64,000 nucleotides of DNA, from the NCBI GenBank assembly GCA_017516785.1, contig JAFXAV010000028.1:62001-126000 (forward strand). Reading direction: 5' to 3'. Source of the DNA: Oscillospiraceae bacterium. GTDB taxonomy: Bacteria; Bacillota_A; Clostridia; Oscillospirales; Oscillospiraceae. Each line of letters starts with the position of its first letter. The first letter of the stretch is position 1. The notes beneath the pieces were generated by a model, which was not told the origin of the DNA, did not search any database, and saw nothing but the letters and a program-made list of their open reading frames with translations. Below, piece after piece: positions 1-7,781 of the stretch. Made by a program: the position numbers and the translations under genes.

Positions 1-1161
1 TCCGAGACGGAACCAGGTATAGACCACGGTAGGTCTGTTGAAGCGGATCGTGATATTCTCGTCGTAAGCACCAGCCAGTTCCACGACCGTATCACCATAG
101 GTGTTGATGCCACCCGCCTTCTTTTCGAGGATCTGCTTTGCGATTTCGGTGGAGTCGCCTCCATCTACAACGATCTCGATGCTGTGTGGGGGGCGACCAT
201 GTTCGTCGTACTCATGACTGGGGTTTTCGTAAGGAGCAACGCTACGGACGCCCTGGACATTGTTCAGGATCGCACTTCGGATGCTTTCGAGCATCATGGA
301 AGATCGGTTGAAAATCTTATCAGCATAAGACTGTCTGAACTCCGTGTCGGTCTCCTCTTTCCGGCCAGCAATGTAACTGCAAAGATTGATGACACTCAGC
401 AAACCGACGTCTGCCTTGACGATATTCGTAATGGTACGCTCGGGAAGCAGAATATCGCCTGTCTCTTCGGTGCCAAATGTGATAACAGAGGTCACCGTTT
501 CGGTTGTCAGATTCTCAGACAAAACCAGAGAGTTTGAGGAGGTAATATCTTTTGCTTCGATGTGCAGGAGCAGTGCTTCTTCATCGACATAGGTATCGAA
601 GTCCTCTGATTCGATGCCATCAGCCAGGCCGGTCAGAATAATGCGCTCATTCGCAGTGGATGGGGAAACAACCCATACAGCACCATTCACAGCTATGGTG
701 TATACGTCATTTGCGGCAACAGAGGCCACCTTTATCACTGCTTTGTTGAAGGACGTTCTGGTAATCGTCTTGGCATCGGACAATGTGAGTCGGGTTGTCG
801 GGTTCATGGTCGTGGAAATCATCGTACCCGCTGCCAGAGTAGTGCCGTCCTTACCAGTACAATGGATGGGATAGTAGGACTTGGCCGCAGTTTCACGAGC
901 AGAACCGCCAAACTGAGCTGCATTATCCAGGCTGATACCTTCAGCAAATGTCGGGTACTGGGAGTAGTACACATCCTCGCCAAACTCCCAAAGCTCGGCA
1001 ATGCGGTCGGCAAAATTGGTCAGCAGATGACACAGCAAGGACTCGGGGTTCTGCCGTGTGTTCACGCCCCATCTATCAGAAAGATTGGCGTGAAGATCTG
1101 CCAGAATGGTATCAAGGCGTTTGATATTCGGCCCCTTCGGGGTCAATCCATATTCAGACAT
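1..1161 (-). CDS. Baseplate J-like protein (partial, runs off the window)
   Basis: The reading frame opens at ATG 1161 and stays open for 387 codons to the window edge, so the C-terminus is missing. The product begins MSEYGLTPKGPNIKRL and contains the features of the gp47/baseplate J wedge family: an N-terminal segment describing a virtual tail wall (LCHLLTNFADRIAELWEFGEDVYYSQ), a beta-rich middle, and the typical ADVGLLSVINL and GRKEETDTEFRQSYADK stretch followed by ILNNVQGVRSV and SIEIVVDGG. In contractile tails this protein forms the baseplate wedge with the gp25-like protein, whose stop overlaps this start by 8 nt (translational coupling). Family assignment is by recognition of order and motifs, and is fairly secure. 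Confidence 0.88.
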   Translation of the reverse strand, partial: MSEYGLTPKGPNIKRLDTILADLHANLSDRWGVNTRQNPESLLCHLLTNFADRIAELWEFGEDVYYSQYPTFAEGISLDNAAQFGGSARETAAKSYYPIHCTGKDGTTLAAGTMISTTMNPTTRLTLSDAKTITRTSFNKAVIKVASVAANDVYTIAVNGAVWVVSPSTANERIILTGLADGIESEDFDTYVDEEALLLHIEAKDITSSNSLVLSENLTTETVTSVITFGTEETGDILLPERTITNIVKADVGLLSVINLCSYIAGRKEETDTEFRQSYADKIFNRSSMMLESIRSAILNNVQGVRSVAPYENPSHEYDEHGRPPHSIEIVVDGGDSTEIAKQILEKKAGGINTYGDTVVELAGAYDENITIRFNRPTVVYTWFRLG

Positions 1162-1510
1162 TCATCGTCACCTCCTCTCGGAAAGTTTCCTCGCTCACCG
1201 TACAGGTGTAAGCGAATGTAATCGTTCGCTTCTGTTTGTTGAATGTGACATCAGTTACTGATGCATCAGTTACATGATCGACCTTCATGATTTCATCCCG
1301 GATAAGCTGCCGAATGGTGATGAGGTTCGGGTTCTTAACGAACACATACTCAAACCAAGGGAAGCCGAGTTCCGGTGCAAGTCTCCACTCGTTGTAAATC
1401 CACCGAAGCCTTACCAAAACAGCCTGCCGGACGCTCTGTGTGATAAAAACATCGCCAGTATCCGACACCAGGATGTCGCCGCTCTGATCGAGCTTGATAT
1501 CTAACATCAT
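1154..1510 (-). CDS. GPW/gp25-like baseplate wedge protein
   Basis: A 118-residue protein of the usual gp25 size. It shows the family hallmarks: LDQSGDILVSDTGDVFITQSVRQAVLVRLRWIYNEW, the LGFPWFEYVF turn and a central ILVRDEI-like helix (TIRQLIRDEIMKVDHVTDASV). Proteins of this family are small lysozyme-fold-derived structural parts of the baseplate wedge in contractile injection systems and have lost catalysis. It is followed by the baseplate J gene with an 8-nt overlap and preceded, after a 132-nt gap, by the spike gene, which is the normal order in tailed phages of this type. The 132-nt gap (1511-1642) is open in all three minus frames for about 30 codons but has no convincing ribosome site, so no gene is called there. 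Confidence 0.9.
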   Translation of the reverse strand: MMLDIKLDQSGDILVSDTGDVFITQSVRQAVLVRLRWIYNEWRLAPELGFPWFEYVFVKNPNLITIRQLIRDEIMKVDHVTDASVTDVTFNKQKRTITFAYTCTVSEETFREEVTMNV

Positions 1511-1642
1511 TGTCCCCCTTTCAATACTTGCTATTGAATCAGCCTACCAGCCGCAGGAAATGACCTTCCATATCCTTGGGGGTAAGTTGTTGTCCACGAT
1601 TTTGGGGCCAGTTCCGCCCCGTGTGCAGCCTTGTGCAAAGCC

Positions 1643-2173
1643 TCAGCTGGAAGTCACGGTTCCTTCCACGACAAGATCGCCGCTCATTTTCACGACGGGG
1701 GCTTCGATAGCCACCTCGCCATCCGATACCGACAGCCGGGTTCCATTGACATCGACTATGATTGCGTTCTTCTGGCAGGCTTCAGCCATCACCTTGTTGG
1801 CTGTGTTGAACAGTCCCGGGATGCAGATTGCATTGGAAATATCAAATGCAAGATCCGTGTCAGTTTCCTGACCGTACATCCAGTAATCGAGCGACTGCTC
1901 TGAAATGATAATCAGGCAGCTGTCCCCTGCTTTCACGGGGTAAGCAATCGTCGCTTCGCCTCCCATGCCCTGCGGAAAAACTACGGGGACACCGGATATC
2001 TGAGGATAGTCAACGGTGCTGCCGTCAGGTTTCCTGAACTTCATGGACGGAATGACAGAAGCCAGACCTGTGTCAGCATCGAACGATGTGATTTCACCAG
2101 GGATTGCAGTATGGATCTCACGGATTTCCTGATCCACGAGCTTCAAAAGCTGATGGATAAATTCCTGCATCAT
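1643..2173 (-). CDS. Membrane-puncturing spike protein, Gp138/gpV type
   Basis: 176 residues. The N-terminal OB-fold region (PGEITSFDADTGLASVIP, then FRKPDGSTVDYPQISGVPVVFPQG and GDSCLIIISEQSLDYWMYGQ) matches the Gp138 N-terminal domain of short contractile-tail spikes. The C-terminal part (NGTRLSVSDGEVAIEAPVVKMSGDLVVEGTVTSS) has the alternating pattern of a trimeric beta-helix needle. The protein would form the tip that pierces the cell envelope when the sheath contracts. It lies directly after the hub gene (stop 1 nt from it) and before gp25, as in related baseplates. No histidine-rich metal-binding apex is visible in the last residues, so the tip may be completed by another protein outside the window. 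Confidence 0.85.
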   Translation of the reverse strand: MMQEFIHQLLKLVDQEIREIHTAIPGEITSFDADTGLASVIPSMKFRKPDGSTVDYPQISGVPVVFPQGMGGEATIAYPVKAGDSCLIIISEQSLDYWMYGQETDTDLAFDISNAICIPGLFNTANKVMAEACQKNAIIVDVNGTRLSVSDGEVAIEAPVVKMSGDLVVEGTVTSS

Positions 2174-2174
2174 C

Positions 2175-3041
2175 TCAACTCACCTCCAGGAGTCTCGCCT
2201 TGCAATACCAGTCGCCAGTGATGTTATCTCCGGCAATATCCAGGGAATACACCCGGAAATATCCTGTGACGGCTGCTGTTTCGAGCTTTACATAGTCATC
2301 GACATGGATGGCGCCGTTCAGCAGGTACTCAACGTCCCACCCCAGAACACTCTCTTCAGTAGCTTCTTCGGGAGAAACCACTACTCTGGCAGGTGATCCA
2401 ATCAGGCCAGACTCGGCGTTCAGCAGATACACTTCCTTCTTCATCACGTCCCCGGGACGTTTGACCTGCATGACACCATTCTGGATGCTCCACTTCAAAC
2501 CGCAGCACTTGCAGATCTTGTTCATGATGTTCTTAGCCTGTCCGACATAGCTGAAGCCGTTCGGGAGATCCACGAACTTGGCGTTGTAGGAGTAGGTCAC
2601 AGCCACACCCATCTGTGCGGCCACATCATCCATGATTGTCTTGCTGTTGACCTTTCCTCTGTACGAAACGGATACATAGGTGTCACGGATTTCTACACGG
2701 TTATCGATCGCTTCGATCTCAGTCACCCGATCCGCTCCATCCATGGTTGTGGATACAAAGCTGATGATGCCCGCAAAGATCAGGGACAGTCTCGTGCCGT
2801 ATCCAGCCCGAAGGGACAGAGCACAGTCTTTCTTGTTCAGAACAGACAGATGCTCATTGTTCAAATTCCAGATAGACACCTTGCCCGAGTTCTGTGTCTC
2901 GGTATCACTCTTCTGGATCGAGAACGAAATGTGCAGAGGGATGGGCTGGTCAGCCGATGTCTCCCCTACCTCAAATCCGGTAGCTCCTCCGGGTCCACAA
3001 GCGAGGCGGTACTGTCTATCGAAGTTTCTGCGGGACGACAT
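2175..3041 (-). CDS. Baseplate hub protein (gp27/gpD-like)
   Basis: 288 residues from ATG 3041, chosen because GGAGGTG lies 6 nt upstream; an upstream in-frame TTG at 3059 would overlap that site. The protein begins MSSRRNFDRQYRLACG and contains IPLHISFSIQKSDTETQNSGKVSIWNLN, FAGIISFVSTTMDGADRVTEIEAIDN and a central MDDVAAQMGVAV section, the pattern of phage hub proteins that form the ring closing the tail tube and holding the spike. A pair of cysteines (KICKCCGLKW) is seen near residue 180. The gene starts just downstream of the repeat-rich gap 3060-3350 and of a terminator, so it may depend on read-through or on a promoter within that gap. Confidence 0.8.
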   Translation of the reverse strand: MSSRRNFDRQYRLACGPGGATGFEVGETSADQPIPLHISFSIQKSDTETQNSGKVSIWNLNNEHLSVLNKKDCALSLRAGYGTRLSLIFAGIISFVSTTMDGADRVTEIEAIDNRVEIRDTYVSVSYRGKVNSKTIMDDVAAQMGVAVTYSYNAKFVDLPNGFSYVGQAKNIMNKICKCCGLKWSIQNGVMQVKRPGDVMKKEVYLLNAESGLIGSPARVVVSPEEATEESVLGWDVEYLLNGAIHVDDYVKLETAAVTGYFRVYSLDIAGDNITGDWYCKARLLEVS

Positions 3042-3122
3042 ATCCACACCTCCAAACAAAAATCAATCTCTTGCAATCATTGTCGTGCGGTGAAGCCGCA
3101 CATAAGAAATAGTTCCGATTAC

Positions 3123-3212
3123 GGTATAGGTTACGGTTATGGTTACGGTTACGGTTATGTCTGGAATTTCCACAGAATGTCCGTAGGACTGTCCGCCGGA
3201 ATGTCCGCAGAC
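3123..3212 (+). repeat. Hexamer array plus 12-mer array, left module copy
   Basis: Positions 3123-3158 are six tandem hexamers of consensus GGTTAC/GGTTAT. After four bases, 3163-3212 holds about four 11-12 bp units of consensus GGAATGTCCGCA (ggaatttccaca, gaatgtccgta, ggactgtccgcc, ggaatgtccgca). The same two-part layout, six hexamers ending in GGTTAT, four spacer bases and then 12-mers, recurs in the same orientation at 49311-49393 upstream of the integrase. The 12-mer part also matches 33 of 38 bases with 43331-43368 inside the replication initiator gene. No gene is called between 3042 and 3350. Function is unknown; protein-binding iterons or a remnant of an initiator-gene linker are both possible. 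Confidence 0.8.
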
Positions 3213-3317
3213 ATAACCCGAATAAGGGCTTTCAGCTCACAGGATTACCTCGTAAAAACGAGTCAGTCCTCTAAGCTGAGGAATTTCCCGGGATAATCCG
3301 TAGAATGTCGCAAGAAA

Positions 3318-3340
3318 GTCCTGCGGTGATTCCGCAGGAC
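3318..3340 (-). terminator. Rho-independent terminator after the baseplate plug gene
   Basis: A perfect 9-bp hairpin GTCCTGCGG-AATCA-CCGCAGGAC read on the minus strand is followed by TTTCTT. It sits 10 nt past the stop of the plug gene, within the tail operon, so it would reduce transcription of hub, spike and wedge genes. Part of the stem repeats the nearby 12-mer motif. Confidence 0.7.
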
Positions 3341-3350
3341 TATAATTGCA

Positions 3351-3671
3351 TTATTCTTCAATGACGACAGGTACAAAAATGAACTTTGCTTTCCCGTTCA
3401 GGAAGTCGTTTCTGCCAATTCGCTCCAGCTTGGTCATGGCACCGAAGATGCCATCAGGAAGCTCGGTGACACCGTAGAATACGTTCATCGGGAATCGGGG
3501 AACGATCTTGATGCCGAGCACGATAGGATTGTTATGAGCATCGTACAGGCTGAACTTCCAGTAGTCGCAGGTGTCGTTGTAGGTGAAGCGGATGTTATAC
3601 TCCTTACCATTCAGAACGATACGGGAGACACTGTCGTTCATATCGGGGACTTCAATAATCGTGTACTCCAT
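3351..3671 (-). CDS. Baseplate plug protein (DUF6983-like)
   Basis: 106 residues, MEYTIIEVPDMNDSVSRIVLNGKEYNIRFTYN then DYWKFSLYDAHNNPIVLGIKIVPRFPMN. This short all-beta protein with an IVLNGKEYxIRFxYN start is recognised as the baseplate plug family found in small contractile phages such as the cyanophage Pam3, where it caps the hub. Its position between the Dit-like gene and the hub agrees. The gene is followed by a terminator and then by the repeat module at 3123-3212. Confidence 0.75.
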   Translation of the reverse strand: MEYTIIEVPDMNDSVSRIVLNGKEYNIRFTYNDTCDYWKFSLYDAHNNPIVLGIKIVPRFPMNVFYGVTELPDGIFGAMTKLERIGRNDFLNGKAKFIFVPVVIEE

Positions 3672-3689
3672 AAGATACCTCCACCATTA

Positions 3690-4295
3690 TCAAATGAGCC
3701 CGATGCTATTCGCTGCTTCGTACAGGATGCTGGACTTACTATCCTTATTCGACTCGGACTTGCCAGGCGAACCTTTGGAGCCGGAAGAGCCATTGGATCC
3801 CGAGGATTTTTCAGACGATGTATTGGCACTGCCTGCGGAAGCGTTGGATGCACCACTCTTCCCGTAACTGTCGGGAATCTTGGTGGTAGCAACCCGTGTC
3901 ACTCCGATCTTTTTGAACGAGATCGGGATCTGCCTGGAGTAGCCAACTTCCAACGTCTTGCTGATCGTCAGGCTCTCGATTGCCATATCCGTATAGACCG
4001 CCTCCGAAGTGACGATCTTTACGGGTTCCTTGGCAAAGTAGATCTCTTCGAGCTTCTTGACCACCTGCTGCACACGGTTGGGGTTGTTACCATGACGATC
4101 ATGCCAAGTGACAGGAGTGTTGGTGACAAACAGCGTCATATTGAGCTTTTCAGGACTAAGGATGATGGAGTCACTGATGCAGTATCCCTTTTCCACGGAA
4201 TACTCCGGGACAGATGCCTCCAGCACTCTGCTTTCGTCGATCAGAGCGTCAAATTCGAGTCCGTTTACAGAAACAGGCTGCGTTGCTTTCGCCAT
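3690..4295 (-). CDS. Dit-like tail protein
   Basis: 201 residues. The first 140 (VNGLEFDALIDESRVLEASVPEYSVEKGYCISDSIILSPEKLNMTLFVTNTPVTW, later VKIVTSEAVYTDMAIESLTISKT) resemble the N-terminal domain of distal-tail (Dit-like) proteins. The last 60 residues are a low-complexity Ser/Gly/Asn/Lys linker (SGASNASAGSANTSSEKSS). The protein probably joins the tail tube end to the baseplate. It follows the tape measure gene by 9 nt and precedes the plug gene by 18 nt. The linker may give flexibility or carry a lost C-terminal domain. In related phages this slot sometimes carries a peptidoglycan-binding domain, which I do not see here. Confidence 0.72.
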   Translation of the reverse strand: MAKATQPVSVNGLEFDALIDESRVLEASVPEYSVEKGYCISDSIILSPEKLNMTLFVTNTPVTWHDRHGNNPNRVQQVVKKLEEIYFAKEPVKIVTSEAVYTDMAIESLTISKTLEVGYSRQIPISFKKIGVTRVATTKIPDSYGKSGASNASAGSANTSSEKSSGSNGSSGSKGSPGKSESNKDSKSSILYEAANSIGLI

Positions 4296-4304
4296 TCATC
4301 TCAC

Positions 4305-6509
4305 CTACTTTCCATACGCAAGGGCACGGGCCATCTCGGCAGTTACATCGGCACCAGATTTCTTCATGGCGGTCGATGCCTTCTGCTGGATAGCAGAATC
4401 ACCGTGGAACTGATTGTTGATCTCTACGTTCTGAACAATGCTCTTCTGGACGGAGGAGCTGGTGACGGCACCGGCGGTCATTCCACTGACTCTGCCGGAC
4501 TGAGCCATGATAGACATATCACCTGCAATGTTGCCCAATGCTCCCTTGACCTTACTTCTGCCTGCTTCGATGCCCTGAGTCATCAGGTCGATCATGTCAG
4601 GCATGTAAGTATGGAAGTTGCTCAGAGGGCCGGTTTCGGGTTCAGAGAAGCCGATATAGCTTCTGATCGTAGATGCTACGTTCGACATGGTGCTGATCAG
4701 TCGGCCGATGGCATTTTTGATACCCTGGATGATGTTGTCGATGATGTGCTTGCCCCAGGTCAGAGCCTGAGCCGGCAGCGACGTGATCCAGTTGACCGCA
4801 CTCGTAAATCCCTGAACAATAGCGTTCCTGATATTTCCGACTGTTGCGGTGATACTGGACAGGATATTGGAGAAGGTCGTTGTCAGCTTGCTCCAGATGT
4901 TCTGTGCGACGCCGGAAATGTAACCCCAGATTACGGAGAACACGCTGGAAATTACGTTCCAGATGGCGTTCAGAACGGTGGTGAGAATGGTCTGAATTCC
5001 AGTCCAGATGGCAGACAGCAGATTCTTGACACTGTTCCAGAGTTCGGACCAGTTTCCGCTGAATAGCGCAGCGAACACTGCGAATACTGCGGCAAGGATA
5101 TCAAGAGCGGCAATGAATACTGCCTTGATGACCTCCCAGAGATCAGCAAAGAAGGTCATGATCGTACCACCCCAGGTATTCCAGAACTCAACAAGGTTCG
5201 TGAATACCGTGATAGCAATCGCCTTAATCAATTCCCAAGCAGCGATCAGGAGTGTCTTTATGCTCTCCCAGATGGAGCTCAGGTCTGCCATTATGGTCTC
5301 GCCATTTTCGGCGAAGAAATCCTTAATGCTCCCCCAGATAGTCGTGCAGATACTTTTTATCGTCTCCCAACACGACCCGAGGAAGGATTGTATGGCTCCC
5401 CATGCGTTGATTATCGTTTCCCTGACGGCCTCGACATCGATACCTGCCTGTTCAAGCAGCGTACCCAACACCGAGTTGTTACCCATCAAGAAATTGATGA
5501 AGTCATCCACCAGTAGGGCAACCAGAATGATGACGGCAATAATTCCGAGCATCTTCCAGTTGATCGCCGTAAGCAGCTTTCCAATTGATTGCAACCCGCT
5601 CATGATCTTCGAGAAGTTCATGGCGAGGAAGATCGCTCCTGCAACTATTGCAATAAGCCGCATGAGGTTCTGCATACCTCCGAGCTTTTCGGAAAGCCAG
5701 ATGATGCCTGTCCTCACCTTCGTGACCACTCGCATAGTGCCATCGAACGCACTTACCATGACAGTTCCGATGGTGTGAGTGATATTGAGCATTTCATTCG
5801 TATCAGCGAGCCACAGGCCCCACTTATTACGAATGACCGTGATGGCATCTGTGACATTCATCTTCATACTGCCATAGGCTTCTTCGATGACGTCAGCGTT
5901 GTCCACGAAAGCAGCCTTCAAATCAGCAACGGTAAACTTACCGTCAGATGCCATTTGCTCAAGCTGATCCGACGTAGTGCCAAGTTTCCTGTTGAGCAAT
6001 TCGACCGCTTCCGGCGACCTTTCGAGAAGCTGGCTGATGGTCTCACTGTCAACGTATCCCTTGGCAAACGATTTATTGATAGCCTCCATAAGGCCAGCAA
6101 TATCCTCGTTCGTTTTACCTGCTGTCTTGAACAGCATCGTAGCGGCGTTATTGAACTTGATCGCTTCATCGACGGTGCCGAAGAGCTCAGAGTTCTCCTT
6201 GACAAGGTTGGAGACCATGCCTGCCGTTTGTGCATATTCGGTGCGGGTCTTCGTTGCTGCCGCCAGGATTTTATCCTGAATATCAGCCTGCTCTCCGAGC
6301 CCCGCAGTCGAATTGTTGATCTGACTTTTTACTCTGCTGAATTCTTCAACGAGGCCATTGATGGCAGTCAGACTGAAACCGATGCCAATGACACCGAGAA
6401 CTTTGGACGCCGTATCTTTGATGCCAGCTATCGTGCTGTTCACCTTATCGACATCGCCGTCTTTAACTTTGAAGCCGATCTTATTGATAAACTCCGAAAT
6501 TGTAGCCAC
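4305..6509 (-). CDS. Tail tape measure protein
   Basis: 734 residues, the longest tail gene in the window. The N-terminus (MATISEFINKIGFKVKDGDVDKVNSTIAGIKDTASKV) and the block ELFGTVDEAIKFNNAATMLFKTAGKTNEDIAGLMEAINKSFAKGYVDSETISQLLERSPEAVELL are typical of tape measure proteins. Hydrophobic segments lie near residues 275-350 (IAIVAGAIFLAMNFSK, LGIIAVIILVALLVDDF). Repeated Trp-rich helices of the type IWESIKTLLIAAWELIKA fill residues 390-560. The protein sets tail length and enters the cell with the DNA. It follows the frameshifted chaperone pair as expected. Confidence 0.93.
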   Translation of the reverse strand: MATISEFINKIGFKVKDGDVDKVNSTIAGIKDTASKVLGVIGIGFSLTAINGLVEEFSRVKSQINNSTAGLGEQADIQDKILAAATKTRTEYAQTAGMVSNLVKENSELFGTVDEAIKFNNAATMLFKTAGKTNEDIAGLMEAINKSFAKGYVDSETISQLLERSPEAVELLNRKLGTTSDQLEQMASDGKFTVADLKAAFVDNADVIEEAYGSMKMNVTDAITVIRNKWGLWLADTNEMLNITHTIGTVMVSAFDGTMRVVTKVRTGIIWLSEKLGGMQNLMRLIAIVAGAIFLAMNFSKIMSGLQSIGKLLTAINWKMLGIIAVIILVALLVDDFINFLMGNNSVLGTLLEQAGIDVEAVRETIINAWGAIQSFLGSCWETIKSICTTIWGSIKDFFAENGETIMADLSSIWESIKTLLIAAWELIKAIAITVFTNLVEFWNTWGGTIMTFFADLWEVIKAVFIAALDILAAVFAVFAALFSGNWSELWNSVKNLLSAIWTGIQTILTTVLNAIWNVISSVFSVIWGYISGVAQNIWSKLTTTFSNILSSITATVGNIRNAIVQGFTSAVNWITSLPAQALTWGKHIIDNIIQGIKNAIGRLISTMSNVASTIRSYIGFSEPETGPLSNFHTYMPDMIDLMTQGIEAGRSKVKGALGNIAGDMSIMAQSGRVSGMTAGAVTSSSVQKSIVQNVEINNQFHGDSAIQQKASTAMKKSGADVTAEMARALAYGK

Positions 6510-6529
6510 ACCATCACCTCGCTTTACGC

Positions 6530-6799
6530 TTATTTATCGTGGGCTTTTCTCAATTCTTCGGCCTGCATCCGCTCGATGTCCTGGTCCATGCGGAACAGTG
6601 CATAGAGCTTCAGAGCTTCATCGAGGGTGTAGATTGTTTCAAGCTCCGTCTTTGTAGCAAGACGGTTCTTAATCAGCATATACATCCTCATTTCCAGTTC
6701 TGTGAACTGGCCGTAATCTAGGCTTCCGTACTTTGAGAGGTCGGAGTCATCTTCTGAAGGGCCTCTCGCAGGCCGCCAAATCGGACTCCGATCTTCTTG
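6530..6799 (-). CDS. Tail assembly chaperone, frameshift extension (gpT-like part)
   Basis: This 89-codon segment has no good start of its own and is read in the -1 frame relative to the upstream chaperone gene. It encodes SPIWRPARGPSEDDSDLSKYGSLDYGQFTELEMRMYMLIKNRLATKTELETIYTLDEALKLYALFRMDQDIERMQAEELRKAHDK. A slip on the T-TTT-TTC heptamer at 6805-6799 would fuse it to the first 157 residues of the gpG-like protein, giving a product of about 246 residues. The arrangement mirrors the gpG/gpGT system of lambda, where the fusion loads the tape measure during tail assembly. Confidence 0.85.
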   Translation of the reverse strand, partial: QEDRSPIWRPARGPSEDDSDLSKYGSLDYGQFTELEMRMYMLIKNRLATKTELETIYTLDEALKLYALFRMDQDIERMQAEELRKAHDK

Positions 6800-7269
6800 A
6801 AAAAACCCTGGAAGTTGATCTTGATTACCTCCCAGCACAGGACGTACATATCCTGAACATCGCCGCAGAAGACCTCGTTGGCAATGTCATAATCCATGAC
6901 CTGAACCTGGCCGTCAGTGGCCTCACATTCAACAGAGATGTTCTTGTAGTCGCACAGGAGCTTCTTCATCAGACGCTCAAACTTGTCGCCAGACAGACCG
7001 GAAAAAGCCTGAGTCAGAACGGGCACGGCGTCCTCGACCTGTGTATCGAGGATGTTTGCGGGCTTGGCGTTGGGTGCAGAATCACCCTTGGGATTGGGAT
7101 TGTTGCCGATCAATGCAGCAATGCCGCCCAGCATGGGCGTGAAGACTGCTGCCAGTTCACCGCTGATATTTGCAGCAGTGAATGCCGGGAAGGGGCGGAT
7201 GTAGAAAGTTGCATCGCCGATTACTTTCTTAGTGGTCTCTAACTGTTTCATGTTCATATTCATGTTCAT
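6718..7269 (-). CDS. Tail assembly chaperone (gpG-like)
   Basis: 183 residues, starting with an odd run of alternating Met and Asn (MNMNMNMK), meaning four possible ATG starts; the first follows a GGGGG ribosome site closely. The body (KVIGDATFYIRPFPAFTAANISGELAAVFTP, then DKFERLMKKLLCDYKNISVE) is typical of small phage tail chaperones. The gene lies between the tube gene and the tape measure gene. Its final 26 codons overlap the -1 frame extension, and a canonical slippery heptamer lies exactly in register at 6805-6799, so both a short and a fused product are expected. Confidence 0.85.
   Translation of the reverse strand: MNMNMNMKQLETTKKVIGDATFYIRPFPAFTAANISGELAAVFTPMLGGIAALIGNNPNPKGDSAPNAKPANILDTQVEDAVPVLTQAFSGLSGDKFERLMKKLLCDYKNISVECEATDGQVQVMDYDIANEVFCGDVQDMYVLCWEVIKINFQGFFKKIGVRFGGLREALQKMTPTSQSTEA
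6799..6805 (-). promoter_or_regulatory. Slippery heptamer T-TTT-TTC for programmed -1 frameshift
   Basis: On the minus strand the sequence GGG-TTTTTT-C places codons TTT (6804-6802) and TTC (6801-6799) in the zero frame of the chaperone gene, counting from ATG 7269. This is the canonical X-XXY-YYZ form. The -1 frame beyond it is open for 89 codons and ends just before the tape measure gene. Confidence 0.85.
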
Positions 7270-7301
7270 ATACCCCCTTGAACATTGAGATTACTAAACA
7301 A

Positions 7302-7329
7302 AAGGGCCATGCCTTGCGGCACAGCCCTT
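7302..7329 (-). terminator. Terminator or attenuator after the tail tube gene
   Basis: Minus-strand hairpin AAGGGCTGTGCC-GCAA-GGCATGGCCCTT followed by TTGTTT. It lies between the abundant tube gene and the low-need chaperone and tape measure genes, so partial termination would fit the stoichiometry of tail parts. Confidence 0.65.
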
Positions 7330-7348
7330 AGTCTGAAATGATTTGTGG

Positions 7349-7765
7349 TTACTCCTCCAGCTTACCTGCGCCGGTGTGGAGCTCCCACTCACGGTTACCG
7401 GCTTCCTTGCCGAAACCACGGGAAGCGGCCTTAATAGGCCATGCTGCATCGGTGCTAAAGACCATGCCGCCCTTGAGATCCTTAATCAGAACGGGGAACA
7501 TACCGTCGCCGGTCTTAATGTCCAGCGCCCGCTTCTGCTGAAGGAAAGAGTTGGTGGGAGAGGTCTGGAGCACGGACAGCTTGATGACATAGGTGTCATC
7601 GGGGCTGATGCTACGGACGATCTCACCGTCGCAACCAATCTTCTTGGTTACGCCGTCACCGCTGGGATCGAGGGTCACAAAGCTGTCGTCAGCATAGCCC
7701 GTGACGATGTGGTTACCCAGGGTAATGACAATTTCCTTGGGATTGTAAGTCTTGATCTTACCCAT
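7349..7765 (-). CDS. Tail tube protein (DUF3277-like)
   Basis: 138 residues: MGKIKTYNPKEIVITLGNHIVTGYADDSFVTL, then VIKLSVLQTSPTNSFLQQKRALD and FSTDAAWPIKAASRGFGKEAGNREWELHT. The length, the paired beta-strand pattern and the place directly after the sheath gene identify the inner tube protein of a contractile tail, of the DUF3277 type. Start ATG 7765 has GGAGGAAT upstream. A terminator-like hairpin follows. Confidence 0.87.
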   Translation of the reverse strand: MGKIKTYNPKEIVITLGNHIVTGYADDSFVTLDPSGDGVTKKIGCDGEIVRSISPDDTYVIKLSVLQTSPTNSFLQQKRALDIKTGDGMFPVLIKDLKGGMVFSTDAAWPIKAASRGFGKEAGNREWELHTGAGKLEE

Positions 7766-7781
7766 TATTATTCCTCCTTCC

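Noticed and set aside
1511..1642. Small gene between the spike and gp25 genes
   Set aside because: All three minus frames are open for 30 or more codons, but none has a start with a ribosome site and no reading is clearly protein-like.
3123..3212. CRISPR array
   Set aside because: Units are 6 or 12 bp without unique spacers and no cas genes are present.
3534..5066. Plus-strand open frame of 510 codons opposite the tape measure and Dit-like genes
   Set aside because: It is antisense to well recognised tail genes, has no ribosome site or family features, and reflects codon bias on the other strand.
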